NCBI RefSeq assembly: GCF_000014565.1
Contig: NC_008271.1
Location: 1 to 64,000, forward strand
Reading direction: 5' to 3'
Length of the DNA: 64,000 nt
Source: Rhodococcus jostii RHA1
GTDB lineage: Bacteria; Actinomycetota; Actinomycetes; Mycobacteriales; Mycobacteriaceae
The translations under genes were made by a program, and so were the position numbers. The notes under the pieces were generated by a model. The model did not search any database, was not told where the DNA came from, and saw only the letters and a list, made by a program, of their open reading frames with translations. The stretch's first letter is position 1, and each line of letters opens with the position of its first letter. Of the stretch, positions 56,501 through 64,000 are shown piece after piece.

Positions 56501-56771
56501 TTTCGATGCCGCCGTCACCTACGCGTTGGGCGAGCAACCACTGCCCACCACGACAGCTACTGCTGGTCCGACTGCGAAACCGACAAAACGCGAGGGTGAA
56601 GTCGCCGACCTGATCGCCGAGGGGCTCACCAACAGAGAGATCGCCGCTCGTTTAGCGATCTCGCCACGCACCGCGCAGGGGCACGTCGAACACCTTCTGT
56701 CCAAACTGGGATTCAACTCACGTGCACAGATTGCCACGTGGGTGGTCGAATCGCAGAACAAGCGTTCCTGA
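53502..56771 (+). CDS. PknK-like Ser/Thr kinase-ATPase-LuxR regulator
   Basis: 1089 residues from the ATG at 53502. N-terminal kinase: glycine loop IGRGGFGVVY (32-41), ATP-binding Lys55, catalytic HRDVKPGN (about 147-154) and DFG (about 167-169). A Pro/Ser linker follows. Then an NB-ARC/AAA domain with FVGRRTEL, Walker A TGIGGVGKTRLA (about 358-369) and LLLVLDNCEQVV, helical TPR-like repeats (about 690-1000) and a LuxR helix-turn-helix LTNREIAARLAISPRTAQGH. Same architecture as mycobacterial PknK. Cytosolic, with no membrane helix. A signal-integrating regulator with unknown targets. Confidence 0.93.
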   Translation: MTDDDPFATQRDAKGSITAELAADGFEDAQEIGRGGFGVVYRCTQAALDRTVAIKVLTADLDEQNRERFLREQRAAGRLTGHPNVVNVLHVGVTDTGRPYIVMPYHAQNSLDARIRRHGPLSLDEALRLGVKMAGALETAHRLGILHRDVKPGNIMLTDYGEPALTDFGIAHIAGGFETTAGVVTGSPAFTAPEVVTGEPPSAAADVYGLGATLFAAMTGHAAFERRSGEQVVAQFLRITAEPVPDPRKHGIPEDVSMIIEHAMSGTPASRQSATELGQQLRASQLLHGFPVDEMALHTDPGAVQPGTPPGPLPSSPSPLESGPPGQLPLQLTSFVGRRTELAEAKNLLSASRLVTLTGIGGVGKTRLALQVAAKTQRDFPDGVWLVELGDLRDGSLLEGMAATALGLRDRSARPAHDLLIEFIAPRQLLLVLDNCEQVVNAVAKLSESLLRSCPQLRILATSRESLGIGAEAVLLVPPLAIPDPDHLPRTMPHNDAVALFAERGAAAVPGFELTEDNKATIARICRRLDGLPLPIELAAARLRGLTPEQILERLTDRYALLTRGSRDAPSRQQTLRMCIDWSHNLCTPVEQRVWAQLSVFAGSCELGAAERICDRDLTAEDLLDTVTSLVDKSILIREESGGALRFRMLETVRYYGREKAQKAGEFPEVCFRHRDWCERMALDAEADWISSRQLEWIARLVREQSNLREALEFCVSDSPETGVGIVAALFPYWMSGGWLSEGLRWLDRLQILQILQTGPLTVERAKAVYTGCVIAGVQGDVRASTALVEKGRALVDRTTDPGIRAHIDLAVGYLTLLTGNPSDGHSHLANAVQVYTARGDLLFQVLALIGLGLTHDMLNDTEQAIECHERVLAITEARGESMYRTYSLWALAVAIWRHGDGARAVRLLERALQVCRSANDRLSASMCLRALAWIAAGDRNARRAVVLTAAADNMSRSMGSVTVFFHGHLAHQDECENETRRVMSEQTFAAARREGEALGFDAAVTYALGEQPLPTTTATAGPTAKPTKREGEVADLIAEGLTNREIAARLAISPRTAQGHVEHLLSKLGFNSRAQIATWVVESQNKRS

Positions 56772-56789
56772 GACCCACGATCATCGCGG

Positions 56790-57440
56790 CCGCCCAACAG
56801 CTGTTGTATAGACGGCGTCGCCGAAGCCGCTGCGCTGCTGTTCGTCGAGGTCGAGCCCGAAGCACAGGCAGGGTAGATCCACCGCTGGCAGGCCTGACGC
56901 AGCCGCCCTACAGCCGCATTCTGCGACAAGGCATCTGCGATCCGATCCGACCCCGGGTGCGGCGACCGTGGTGAAGGCAGAGCCGACATTGGTGAATGCT
57001 ATCCCGGCCGCCTTCGCCTGCCGGGCCACGTACTCGTGGCCGCCGAGGATGATCTGCGCCCCGAACGGCGGATGACCGACATCTTGATCGTCACATGCCC
57101 CCAGGTGGGATCCATGATGTGGAACGAGTAGTAGTTGACGTATTCGCCTCTCCTCTCGATGTTGACGACCCGGCCCGCCGGGCCGCTTCACGTTCCACAC
57201 CGCCGCCGGCGCCTTGGCCGCCAGGACCTTCGAGTACCCCGGTGCCCACCTCGTGTCCCGGCCGTGAGGTAGATGACGGCGCGCCGCTGGCCGCGCCCCA
57301 GGCCTTGACGCGGCGGGCGAACCGGTCGGTCATCCGCAATCAGATGGGTGTTGTCGAGTTCCTCGTGCTAGCGCCAACACCGCACCTAACCCGCCTGGTT
57401 TGTGCCCGAGCGGGTAGTAGTCGTTGAGCACAATCCACGC
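56790..57440 (-). pseudogene. Eroded remnant of an unrecognised actinobacterial protein
   Basis: In shifting frames the minus strand reads VNYYSFHIMDPTWGHVTIKM, HPPFGAQIILGGHEYVARQA, KAAGIAFTNVGSAFTTVA and CLCFGLDLDEQQRSGFG. These pieces are clearly protein-like and in order, but no single frame holds them. I remember such segments from large actinobacterial unknown proteins, without a function. The rest of the gap to 57611 shows nothing else. Confidence 0.5.
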
Positions 57441-57611
57441 AGTCGTAGCCGCTGAGAAGGAAATCACCGTCGCGCTCGCTGAACTGGTCGCCCATCTACT
57501 CAATGTAGAACCACACCATTCACCCGCGCTCGGTGAGCCGAAACTGCCCGAAGGGCCACCGATTCCGGGCGCAGACCCGGACTCGGCGTAGCGAACCTTG
57601 GTCGCTAGAAG

Positions 57612-58388
57612 CTAGTCGTGGGCGATACACGCCCGGGCAACTTTGTCACCGTACTGTTCGACCTGGTCGCTCGGGAGCTTGGAGTCGGTGAGGATCAGGT
57701 CGACTTCGTCGATCGCGGCGACTTTGGCGAGGGCGCGGTGGCCGAACTTTGAACTATCCGCGACGACGGCGGTGCGAGTCGCGGCCGTGATGATTGCCCG
57801 CTTGAGTGGAACTTCGAGAGTGTTGGTATTGGTAATGCCTGCGATGGGGTCAATGGCGTCGGCTCCGAGAAAGGCCCAATCGGCCGAGTAGTCGGACAGA
57901 AAGTCCACCGCGCGTTCACCGACGAGTGTGAAGACGGAGCCGAGTAGCTCGCCACCGGTCACCAGCAGGCGTACCGCGGGGATAGTGGCCACGTACTTTC
58001 CGATTCGGAGGTCGTTGGTGATGATCGTCAAATCCGTTTTGTGACGAAGCTCGAGAGCGACCTGGTATGTGGTTGACCCGCTGTCGAGGATGATCGTTTG
58101 ACCATCCGCCACCTGCTGTGCCGCGCGATGTGCGATCGCGACCTTCTCTGGTCGTCGCTCGGTCTCCTTCACCGCGTACGGAATTTCGGAGGAAGTGCCG
58201 ACTACGGGCCTCGCCCCTCCGTGGGTCCGTTCGACTTGGCCGGAACGAACCAACGCGTCAAGATCGCGCCGAATCGTAGACCCATCCACGTCGAACTCGC
58301 GCGACAAAACCTTGGCCTCGACGTAGCCGTCGACCTGGAGGCGTTGGAGTATCTCACCACGTCTTTCAGTTGCGGACAACAAAAGCAC
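57612..58388 (-). CDS. DeoR/GlpR-family regulator
   Basis: 258 residues. N-terminal DeoR helix-turn-helix (RGEILQRLQVDGYVEAKVLS...DVDGSTIRRDLDALVRSG) and the sugar-phosphate-binding domain with ILDSGSTTYQVA, ITNDLRIG, VTGGELLG and ADSSKFGHRALA. Such repressors respond to phosphosugars. Divergent from the gnd-fgd-pgi-whiB operon by 179 bases, so glucose-6-phosphate or gluconate-6-phosphate is the likely ligand (inference) and that operon the target. Confidence 0.92.
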   Translation of the reverse strand: MLLLSATERRGEILQRLQVDGYVEAKVLSREFDVDGSTIRRDLDALVRSGQVERTHGGARPVVGTSSEIPYAVKETERRPEKVAIAHRAAQQVADGQTIILDSGSTTYQVALELRHKTDLTIITNDLRIGKYVATIPAVRLLVTGGELLGSVFTLVGERAVDFLSDYSADWAFLGADAIDPIAGITNTNTLEVPLKRAIITAATRTAVVADSSKFGHRALAKVAAIDEVDLILTDSKLPSDQVEQYGDKVARACIAHD

Positions 58389-58454
58389 TCCTCAGCACTC
58401 GACGTTGTGGACCCAGGGCGGTCTCGGGAGATTCTAGCTTTCGGTGCACGAATA

Positions 58455-58484
58455 TTGACAGTTCGAACACTAGAACGGCATGAT
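58455..58484 (+). promoter_or_regulatory. Possible promoter of the gnd-fgd-pgi-whiB operon
   Basis: TTGACA at 58455-58460 and CATGAT at 58479-58484 with an 18-base spacer, about 85 bases upstream of the gnd ATG. GTTC...GAAC half-sites (58461-58464 and 58473-58476) within the spacer could be the DeoR operator. The -10 is a weak match, so the call is tentative. Confidence 0.4.
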
Positions 58485-58567
58485 TGCGTGCACTTCGTGC
58501 GCGAAACCGTGCAGCGTGGATGTCTAGGTCCCGCGCCGTTCGCCAAGCAAATCTCGAGGAGTTCCCG

Positions 58568-59464
58568 ATGCAAATAGGTTTGATAGGTCTGGGGCGGATG
58601 GGCGGGAACATGCGAGAGCGCGTTCGGGCTGCGGGTCATGAAGTCGTCGGATTCGATGCCGATCCATCCGTGAGCGACGTCGAATCGTTGGCCGAGTTGG
58701 TATTTCACCTCAGCGCCCCGAGATTGGTGTGGGTGATGGTTCCCGCCGGCGACCCGACCCGCACGGTGATCAACGAACTGAGCCAGCTCCTGGCGCCGGG
58801 GGATCTCGTGATTGAGGGCGGAAACTCCCGCTTCTCCGACGATGAACTGCACTCCGATGTCCTTCGGGAGCATGGAATCGGCTACCTGGACTGCGGTGTG
58901 TCCGGTGGAATATGGGGCTTGAAAGAAGGCTACGGACTGATGGTGGGCGGTGAGGAAGCGGATGTTGCCCGTGCAATGCCGATCTTCGACGCACTCCGAC
59001 CTCCCGGAAATCGGGATGAGAGTTTCGTTCATGCGGGACCAGTCGGTGCCGGCCACTATGCCAAGATGGTGCACAACGGCATCGAGTACGGCTTGATGCA
59101 GGCGTACGCCGAGGGCTATGAGCTCTTGGCCGCCGAACCCAGGATCAGCGCCCCCGACGATGTGATGGGCGCGTGGCAGCAGGGCACTGTCGTGCGTTCC
59201 TGGTTGCTCGAACTCCTGGTGACTGCACTCCAGGAGGACCCAGGCTTGAGTTCGATCTCTGGGTACACCGAGGACTCGGGCGAGGGCCGCTGGACCCTCC
59301 AAGAGGCCATCGCCCACGCGGTCCCGGTGCCGGTGATCTCAGCTGCCCTCTTCGCGCGATTCTCATCCCGACAGGAGGATTCGCCGACGATGAAGGCGGT
59401 GTCGGCGCTGCGGAAGCAGTTCGGGGGACATCAGGTTCGGATCATGGAGGCGATGCAGTGGTGA
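58568..59464 (+). CDS. gnd: 6-phosphogluconate dehydrogenase, short (GndA/YqeC-like) type
   Basis: 298 residues from the ATG with GAGGAG upstream. NAD-binding [16 protein letters not shown] (4-19), [26 protein letters not shown] and the catalytic-Lys segment [21 protein letters not shown]. The short form usually prefers NAD. It decarboxylates 6-phosphogluconate to ribulose-5-phosphate, using the product of the downstream FGD reaction after lactone hydrolysis. Overlaps fgd by a few bases (GTGA). Confidence 0.94.
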   Translation: MQIGLIGLGRMGGNMRERVRAAGHEVVGFDADPSVSDVESLAELVFHLSAPRLVWVMVPAGDPTRTVINELSQLLAPGDLVIEGGNSRFSDDELHSDVLREHGIGYLDCGVSGGIWGLKEGYGLMVGGEEADVARAMPIFDALRPPGNRDESFVHAGPVGAGHYAKMVHNGIEYGLMQAYAEGYELLAAEPRISAPDDVMGAWQQGTVVRSWLLELLVTALQEDPGLSSISGYTEDSGEGRWTLQEAIAHAVPVPVISAALFARFSSRQEDSPTMKAVSALRKQFGGHQVRIMEAMQW

Positions 59465-60465
59465 TCAAGTTCGGGTACAAGGCGTCCGCGGAGCAGTTCG
59501 GTCCGCGGGAGTTGGTGGAGCTGGGTGTTCTGGCGGAGGCGCACGGGATGGATTCGGCGACGGTGTCGGATCATTTTCAGCCGTGGCGGCACGAGGGCGG
59601 TCATGCGCCGTTCTCGCTGGCATGGATGACGGCGGTCGGGGAGCGCACGTCACGGTTGCAGTTGGGGACGTCGGTGATGACGCCGACGTTCCGGTACAAC
59701 CCGGCGGTGGTGGCGCAGGCGTTCGCGACGATGGGGTGTCTGTATCCGGGGCGGATCATGCTCGGGGTGGGTACCGGTGAGGCGCTCAACGAGATCGCGA
59801 CAGGCTTTGCTGGGGAGTGGCCGGAGTTCAAGGAGCGGTTCGCCAGGCTGCGGGAGGCCGTCGCCTTGATGCGAGAACTGTGGCTCGGTGACCGGGTGGA
59901 CTTCGAAGGCAACTATTACAAGACGGTTGGAGCATCGATCTACGACGTGCCCGAGGGTGGGATTCCGGTGTACATCGCGGCCGGTGGTCCGGTGGTGGCC
60001 CGGTACGCCGGTCGGAGCGGCGACGGGTTCATCTGCACGTCCGGTAAGGGCATGGAGTTGTACACGGAGAAGTTGATGCCTGCGGTCGCGGAGGGGGCGG
60101 AGAAGGCCGACCGTGATGTGGCGGAGATCGACAAGATGATCGAGATCAAGATTTCGTACGACACGGATCCGGAGTTGGCGCTGGAGAACACGCGGTTCTG
60201 GGCGCCGTTGTCGTTGACACCGGAGCAGAAGCATTCGATCGACGATCCGATCGAGATGGAGAGGGCGGCGGATGCGTTGCCGATCGAGCAGGTGGCGAAG
60301 CGGTGGATCGTGGCGTCGGATCCGGATGAGGCGGTGGCGCAGATCCGCCCGTATCTCGATGCCGGGTTGAACCACCTCGTCTTCCACGCTCCCGGCCACG
60401 ATCAGAAGCGATTCCTGGAGTTGTTCCAGCGGGACCTGGCCCCCCGGCTGCGAGGGCTCGCATGA
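59458..60465 (+). CDS. fgd: F420-dependent glucose-6-phosphate dehydrogenase
   Basis: 335 residues from GTG 59458 (a second GTG at 59461 is as good), close to the 336 recalled for mycobacterial FGD1. Very strong match to remembered FGD1 segments: [30 protein letters not shown] (catalytic His region), [50 protein letters not shown] and [20 protein letters not shown]. Luciferase-like fold. It reduces F420 with glucose-6-phosphate and makes 6-phosphogluconolactone, the main source of F420H2. Coupled on both sides (GTGA with gnd, ATGA with pgi). Confidence 0.97.
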
Positions 60466-62117
60466 CACACATCGTTACCGATACCCCGCTGTGGAAGAAA
60501 CTGTCCGACCACCACTGGGAGGTCGTAGGTACTCACCTACGGGAGCTGTTCGACACCGACCCCGATCGGGGCGTCGATCTCATCGTCACCGCGGCCGATC
60601 TCTACATCGACTACAGCAAACATCGTGTCACCCGTGAGACGATGGGCCTGCTCGTTGACCTCGCCCGAGCCGCCGGAGTAGAGCGCCACCGAGAGGCGAT
60701 GTTCACCGGCGCACATATCAATACCTCCGAGGACCGGGCTGTCCTGCACACCGCTCTCCGCGCGAACCCCGAGCGCGAGCTGATCGTCGACGGGCAGGAC
60801 GTGGTGGGCGATGTGCACACGGTTCTGCGTCGAATGGGTGAGTTCACCGATCGTGTCCGGTCCGGTGCCTGGCGTGGGGCCACCGGCGAGCGCATCCGAA
60901 CCGTCGTGAACATCGGAATCGGCGGCTCGGATCTTGGCCCGGCCATGGCCTATCGCGCACTGCGCCACTACGTCGACGGGCCCGAGGTACGGTTCGTCTC
61001 CAACATCGACCCCGCCGATCTGCTGTCGAACCTGACCGACCTGGACCCGCGCACCACACTGTTTGTCGTCGTCTCCAAGACATTCTCGACCCTGGAGACG
61101 ATGACCAACGCATCCGCCGCCCGCCGCTGGATCACCGAGGCACTGGGGGAGCACGCGGTGCCCCGCCATTTCGTTGCGGTCTCCACCGACGAAGAACGGG
61201 TCACAGCGTTCGGCATCACCGCCCGCAACATTTTCGGCTTCTGGGAATGGGTGGGCGGACGATACTCGGTCGGGTCCGCCGCCGGGCTCTCGGTGATGAT
61301 CGCGATCGGACGCGAACGGTTCACCGAGTTCCTCGGCGGAATGCGGGCGATCGACGAACATTTCCGCACCACACCACTGGAATCAAACGCGCCCGTCATC
61401 CTCGGCATGCTCGGTGTTTGGTACTCGAGCTTCTTCGGTGCCGACGCGCGCGCCGTACTGCCCTACGCGCACGACCTGGCCAGGTTTCCGGCGTACCTGC
61501 AACAACTGACCATGGAGTCGAACGGCAAATCGGTACGAACGGACGGCACCCCGGTCGGTACGTTCACGGGTGAGATCTTCTGGGGAGAACCAGGCACGAA
61601 CGGGCAACACGCGTTCCATCAGCTCCTGCACCAGGGAACGCACCTGATTCCCGTCGACTTCCTGGGATTCGCGGAGCCGATCGAGGATCTGCCCACCCTC
61701 GATGGTATCGGCTCCGTGCACGATGTTTTGACGGCGAACCTGTTCGCGCAGTCGAAGGTTCTAGCCTTCGGAAAGAACGCCGATGAAGTCGCCGCAGACG
61801 GGACGCCTTCCGCGCTCGTGCCGCACAAGGTGATGTCCGGTAACAGGCCGTCGACAACGATCCTTGGAGCGAAGCTCACACCGTCGACCCTCGGACAGTT
61901 GATCGCCTTGTACGAACATCAGGTCTTCGTACAAGGAATCGTGTGGGGCATTGACTCGTTCGACCAGTGGGGAGTTGAGCTCGGCAAAACATCCGCCCTG
62001 GAACTGGGCCCCGCCCTCTGGGACCTAGATGGCGCCGCTTATGTCGGGGATAGTTCCACTACCGGGTTGATTCGTACCTATCGGCTGGCGAGAGGGGAAC
62101 GCCGTTGTCTGCCTTGA
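60462..62117 (+). CDS. pgi: Glucose-6-phosphate isomerase
   Basis: 551 residues, full length. SIS-domain enzyme with the family signatures [59 protein letters not shown] and [18 protein letters not shown] end ([14 protein letters not shown]). Interconverts fructose-6-phosphate and glucose-6-phosphate, here feeding the F420-dependent dehydrogenase. Starts in an ATGA overlap with fgd. A second chromosomal copy is expected in the host, so this one is probably dedicated to cofactor reduction. Confidence 0.96.
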
Positions 62118-62461
62118 ACGTGTGCCTTCCCTCGCCGATCGCCGAGTCCTGGGATTGGCAACTGTCTGCCGCTTGCCGGGACGCCGACCCCGCGGTGTTT
62201 TTCCATCCCGATAATGAACGTGGCGAGCCCCGTGCAAGTCGAGTACGTGCAGCCAAACGGATCTGCCTCCGATGCCCCGTGCGCGCCCGGTGCCTCAACT
62301 ACGCACTCGATTCGAGCGAACGCCACGGAATCTGGGGTGGCTACACCGAGGATGAGCGCAGGACGCTCCAAAAGCGCCGTGAGATGCAAAGTTCCCCAGC
62401 TTCCATCCGGCCGGGGCATCAAGACTGCGGCCGGACGTTAGCTGCTCGCGCAATCCAATAG
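62105..62461 (+). CDS. WhiB-family iron-sulfur regulator
   Basis: 118 residues from a TTG at 62105 that overlaps the pgi end by 13 bases; AGAGGGG seven bases upstream supports it over the GTG at 62120. Four conserved cysteines for a [4Fe-4S] cluster: Cys24, Cys54, Cys57 and Cys63, with the GIWGG turn at 75-79 and a basic C-terminal region. WhiB proteins sense redox state or nitric oxide and act through the sigma factor. Being coupled to the F420-reducing operon suggests redox feedback on it. Confidence 0.92.
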
Positions 62462-63479
62462 CGACGCGGGCTGTGGTCTGCGAAATGCGTAAACTTAGCT
62501 TGTCTGTATACCTCTGCCGTTGCGTCGGGCATTTGTTTGCTGGCGTTGTTCGGCGCCTGACATCGTGACGTTCCTTCCTCAGAGCTTTCGAGACGAAGAC
62601 AGGCGGTGGCACGTGAGTATCACGTGTGCCCACCCGAACAGTCGGCCGTTGGCGGTCGGCGGTCGGCGGTCGGCGGTCGGCGGTCGGCGGTCGGCGCACA
62701 ATGAGGCACCAATCCGCGGGTCGACGTAATGCCGTTCCGCGAAGCGTTCTAACGGTGTTTACCGACCCGAGGTCCTTGTTCGAGTAGACCGACGCGCTGC
62801 TGTGTTCCGACGGCGGCTCGGTCACCATACTGGTCGAATTGTCACTGGCCGCCCTGGTCGAGTTGTCACTGGCCGCCGAGCATCGGCGCGGTCACCGTGC
62901 CCTGTGCGACGCAATCAACTGCGGCCGAGACGATCTCACTCGGCTGCGCCGCAGCTAGACCAGCTGGCGATCCCGCGTGATGGGGCGCCCGGAGCACGAA
63001 CGGACGTTGACATCAGTGCCCGCCTGATCGTCGCAGATGCCGGTCACTTGCTCGATGGATGGAGGGCTCTTGTTGTGCACTCGCTGACATCGCTATCCAT
63101 CTCGCATCGGCTCGTGCGACGGCGACATTCGTAAGAATTCGTTGGATCCATGCAATGGCGCGGCGGGGTGTGATCAGAATGGCGCACGCGATCACAGCGT
63201 GAAGGATCAGCAACGGCATGTGGAAGAACTCCTGGGTCTGGGGTGACGTACCGGCGGTACATCGGATACTTGATGAATTGGGGATCTGAGCCTGACAAGG
63301 CAGACCGCCCCAACCATCTGTTGCCGTCGCAAAAGGCGGCGTAGAGACGCGCACTTACCCAGGGAAGGCCTCGTCATGGGGATACTCCCGTTCGGCTCCG
63401 TGGACCGCCTTCACGACATCCCGCCTTAGATTAGAGCGTGTCTCAGGTGGATGCATTGACCTGTAGTGCCCTATGACGC
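62462..63479. other. About 1 kb without a convincing gene
   Basis: Short frames lack ribosome-binding sites and coherent domains. A hydrophobic patch in a minus-strand frame near 63080-63220 is unsupported. Contains the heptamer repeat at 62651-62692. Confidence 0.5.
62651..62692. repeat. (GGCGGTC)6 tandem repeat
   Basis: Six perfect tandem copies of GGCGGTC, followed by GGCG. No spacers, so not a CRISPR array. A slippage-prone, possibly variable-number locus between whiB and the terminal IS5 element. Confidence 0.9.
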
Positions 63480-64000
63480 GTGGTAGATGAGCTGTCTCTG
63501 CGGCTGGTGCCGGATACGTTGTGGGAGATCGTCGAACCGTTGATCCCACGCTTCGTCGCCCGCCCACAGGGAGGTGGGAGAACCCCGGTCAACGATCCCG
63601 CGATCTATACCGCGATCTATACCGCGATCGTGTCCGTTCTGACAGGTGGGTGCGCATGGCGGCACCTGTCGCCTTCGTTCGGAGTGACCGTTCCTACCGC
63701 GCACCGCCGGTTCACCGCATGGGGGCCGCCGGGGTGTTCGAGACACTGCATCTGAGGTGCTCGACCGGTTCGAAGGCGCCGGCGAACTGGCTGGTCGGCA
63801 GCGATCCTGGACGCGGCGAGCGTCCGAGCGAAAAAGGGCTCGCGGGCCCAGCCCAGTCGATCGAGGCAAGAAGGGATCGAAGATCCACGTTTTGTCCGAT
63901 TCGAACAGATCCCACTGGTCTCGACATTTCCGGAGCGAACACTTACGACAGCACCCTGCTGCAACCGATGGTCAGCGCGATTCCGGCGGTGAAGTCCAGG
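63480..64000 (+). pseudogene. IS5-family transposase, frameshifted and cut by window end
   Basis: Starts MVDELSLRLVPDTLWEIVEP with the DUF4096-type N-terminal domain ending GGCAWRHLSPSFGVTVPTAH. The frame breaks near 63730; GPSPVDRGKKGSKIHVLSDS and SGANTYDSTLLQPMVSAIPA (two other frames) continue the DDE domain to the window edge. TCTATACCGCGA is tandemly duplicated at 63604-63627. A programmed -1 shift occurs in some IS5 elements, but more than one shift is needed here. Confidence 0.75.

Noticed and set aside
62651..62692. Heptamer run as a CRISPR array
   Set aside because: Units are 7 bases with no spacers; a simple tandem repeat.
63013..63354. Hydrophobic 113-residue minus-strand frame as a membrane protein
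   Set aside because: Only one short hydrophobic patch, no ribosome-binding site and no coherent domain; kept as non-coding.

Overview
The window reads as one arm of a high-GC actinobacterial replicon, most likely a linear plasmid of a Rhodococcus-like (Nocardiaceae) host. The first 130 bases hold four GCTNCGC-centred palindromes, the hallmark of rhodococcal linear-replicon telomeres. The gene content also fits: WhiB, coenzyme F420 genes, a mycofactocin-type SDR, a PknK-like kinase, GTG/TTG starts and many ATGA/GTGA stop-start overlaps. I cannot exclude a linear chromosome end.

Region 1 (1-14.6 kb), plasmid backbone. A telomere-like end is followed by a four-gene leftward operon of small unknown proteins (one DUF3846) and two rightward unknowns. 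Next comes a type IV-B CRISPR-Cas-like locus: csf1, a small membrane protein, a Cas11-like small subunit, csf2/cas7 and csf3/cas5 on the minus strand, with a divergent CysH-like ATPase gene. No CRISPR array, Cas1/2, Cas6 or DinG is visible. Beyond it lie a membrane-anchored pentapeptide-repeat protein, a zinc-ribbon protein with a Vsr-like nuclease end, a possible ADP-ribosyltransferase-fold protein whose start codon sits in a hairpin, and a frameshifted methyltransferase. A 14-16 base motif (GATGACAYGTCCCC) recurs between these genes.

Region 2 (14.7-33.3 kb), catabolic operon. A decayed Lrp/LysE pair borders a long minus-strand operon: acyl-CoA dehydrogenase, E1 alpha, E1 beta, E2, Zn-alcohol dehydrogenase, an unknown 255-residue protein, E3, SDR, acyl-CoA synthetase and a small DUF3263-like protein. 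An IS3-family element splits it. A TetR gene and a divergent GAF/PucR regulator, with a shared operator-like palindrome, sit at the upstream end, followed by an enoyl-CoA hydratase and another SDR.

Region 3 (33.4-35.2 kb) is a graveyard of IS701-like, integrase and IS3 fragments.

Region 4 (35.3-62.5 kb), F420 and flavin redox island. F420 precursor genes (cofC/fbiD, fbiC) lie with a mycofactocin-type SDR, a LimB-like flavin monooxygenase, a flavin reductase and a RibBA-like protein with a shortened cyclohydrolase half. Further on are a Ddn-type F420-dependent reductase, a metallo-beta-lactamase-fold hydrolase, an AcoR-like regulator, an NTF2-like protein and an aldehyde dehydrogenase. After a PknK-like kinase, a DeoR regulator faces a tightly overlapping gnd-fgd-pgi-whiB operon that can reduce F420 from glucose-6-phosphate. 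The inferred logic is F420 synthesis, F420H2 regeneration and F420H2/FMN-dependent oxidation or reduction of an alicyclic or terpenoid-like substrate, whose carbon could flow to CoA thioesters through Region 2.

The right end (62.5-64 kb) is mostly non-coding and finishes in a broken IS5-family transposase. All family assignments come from reading motifs and from memory; no database search was run.
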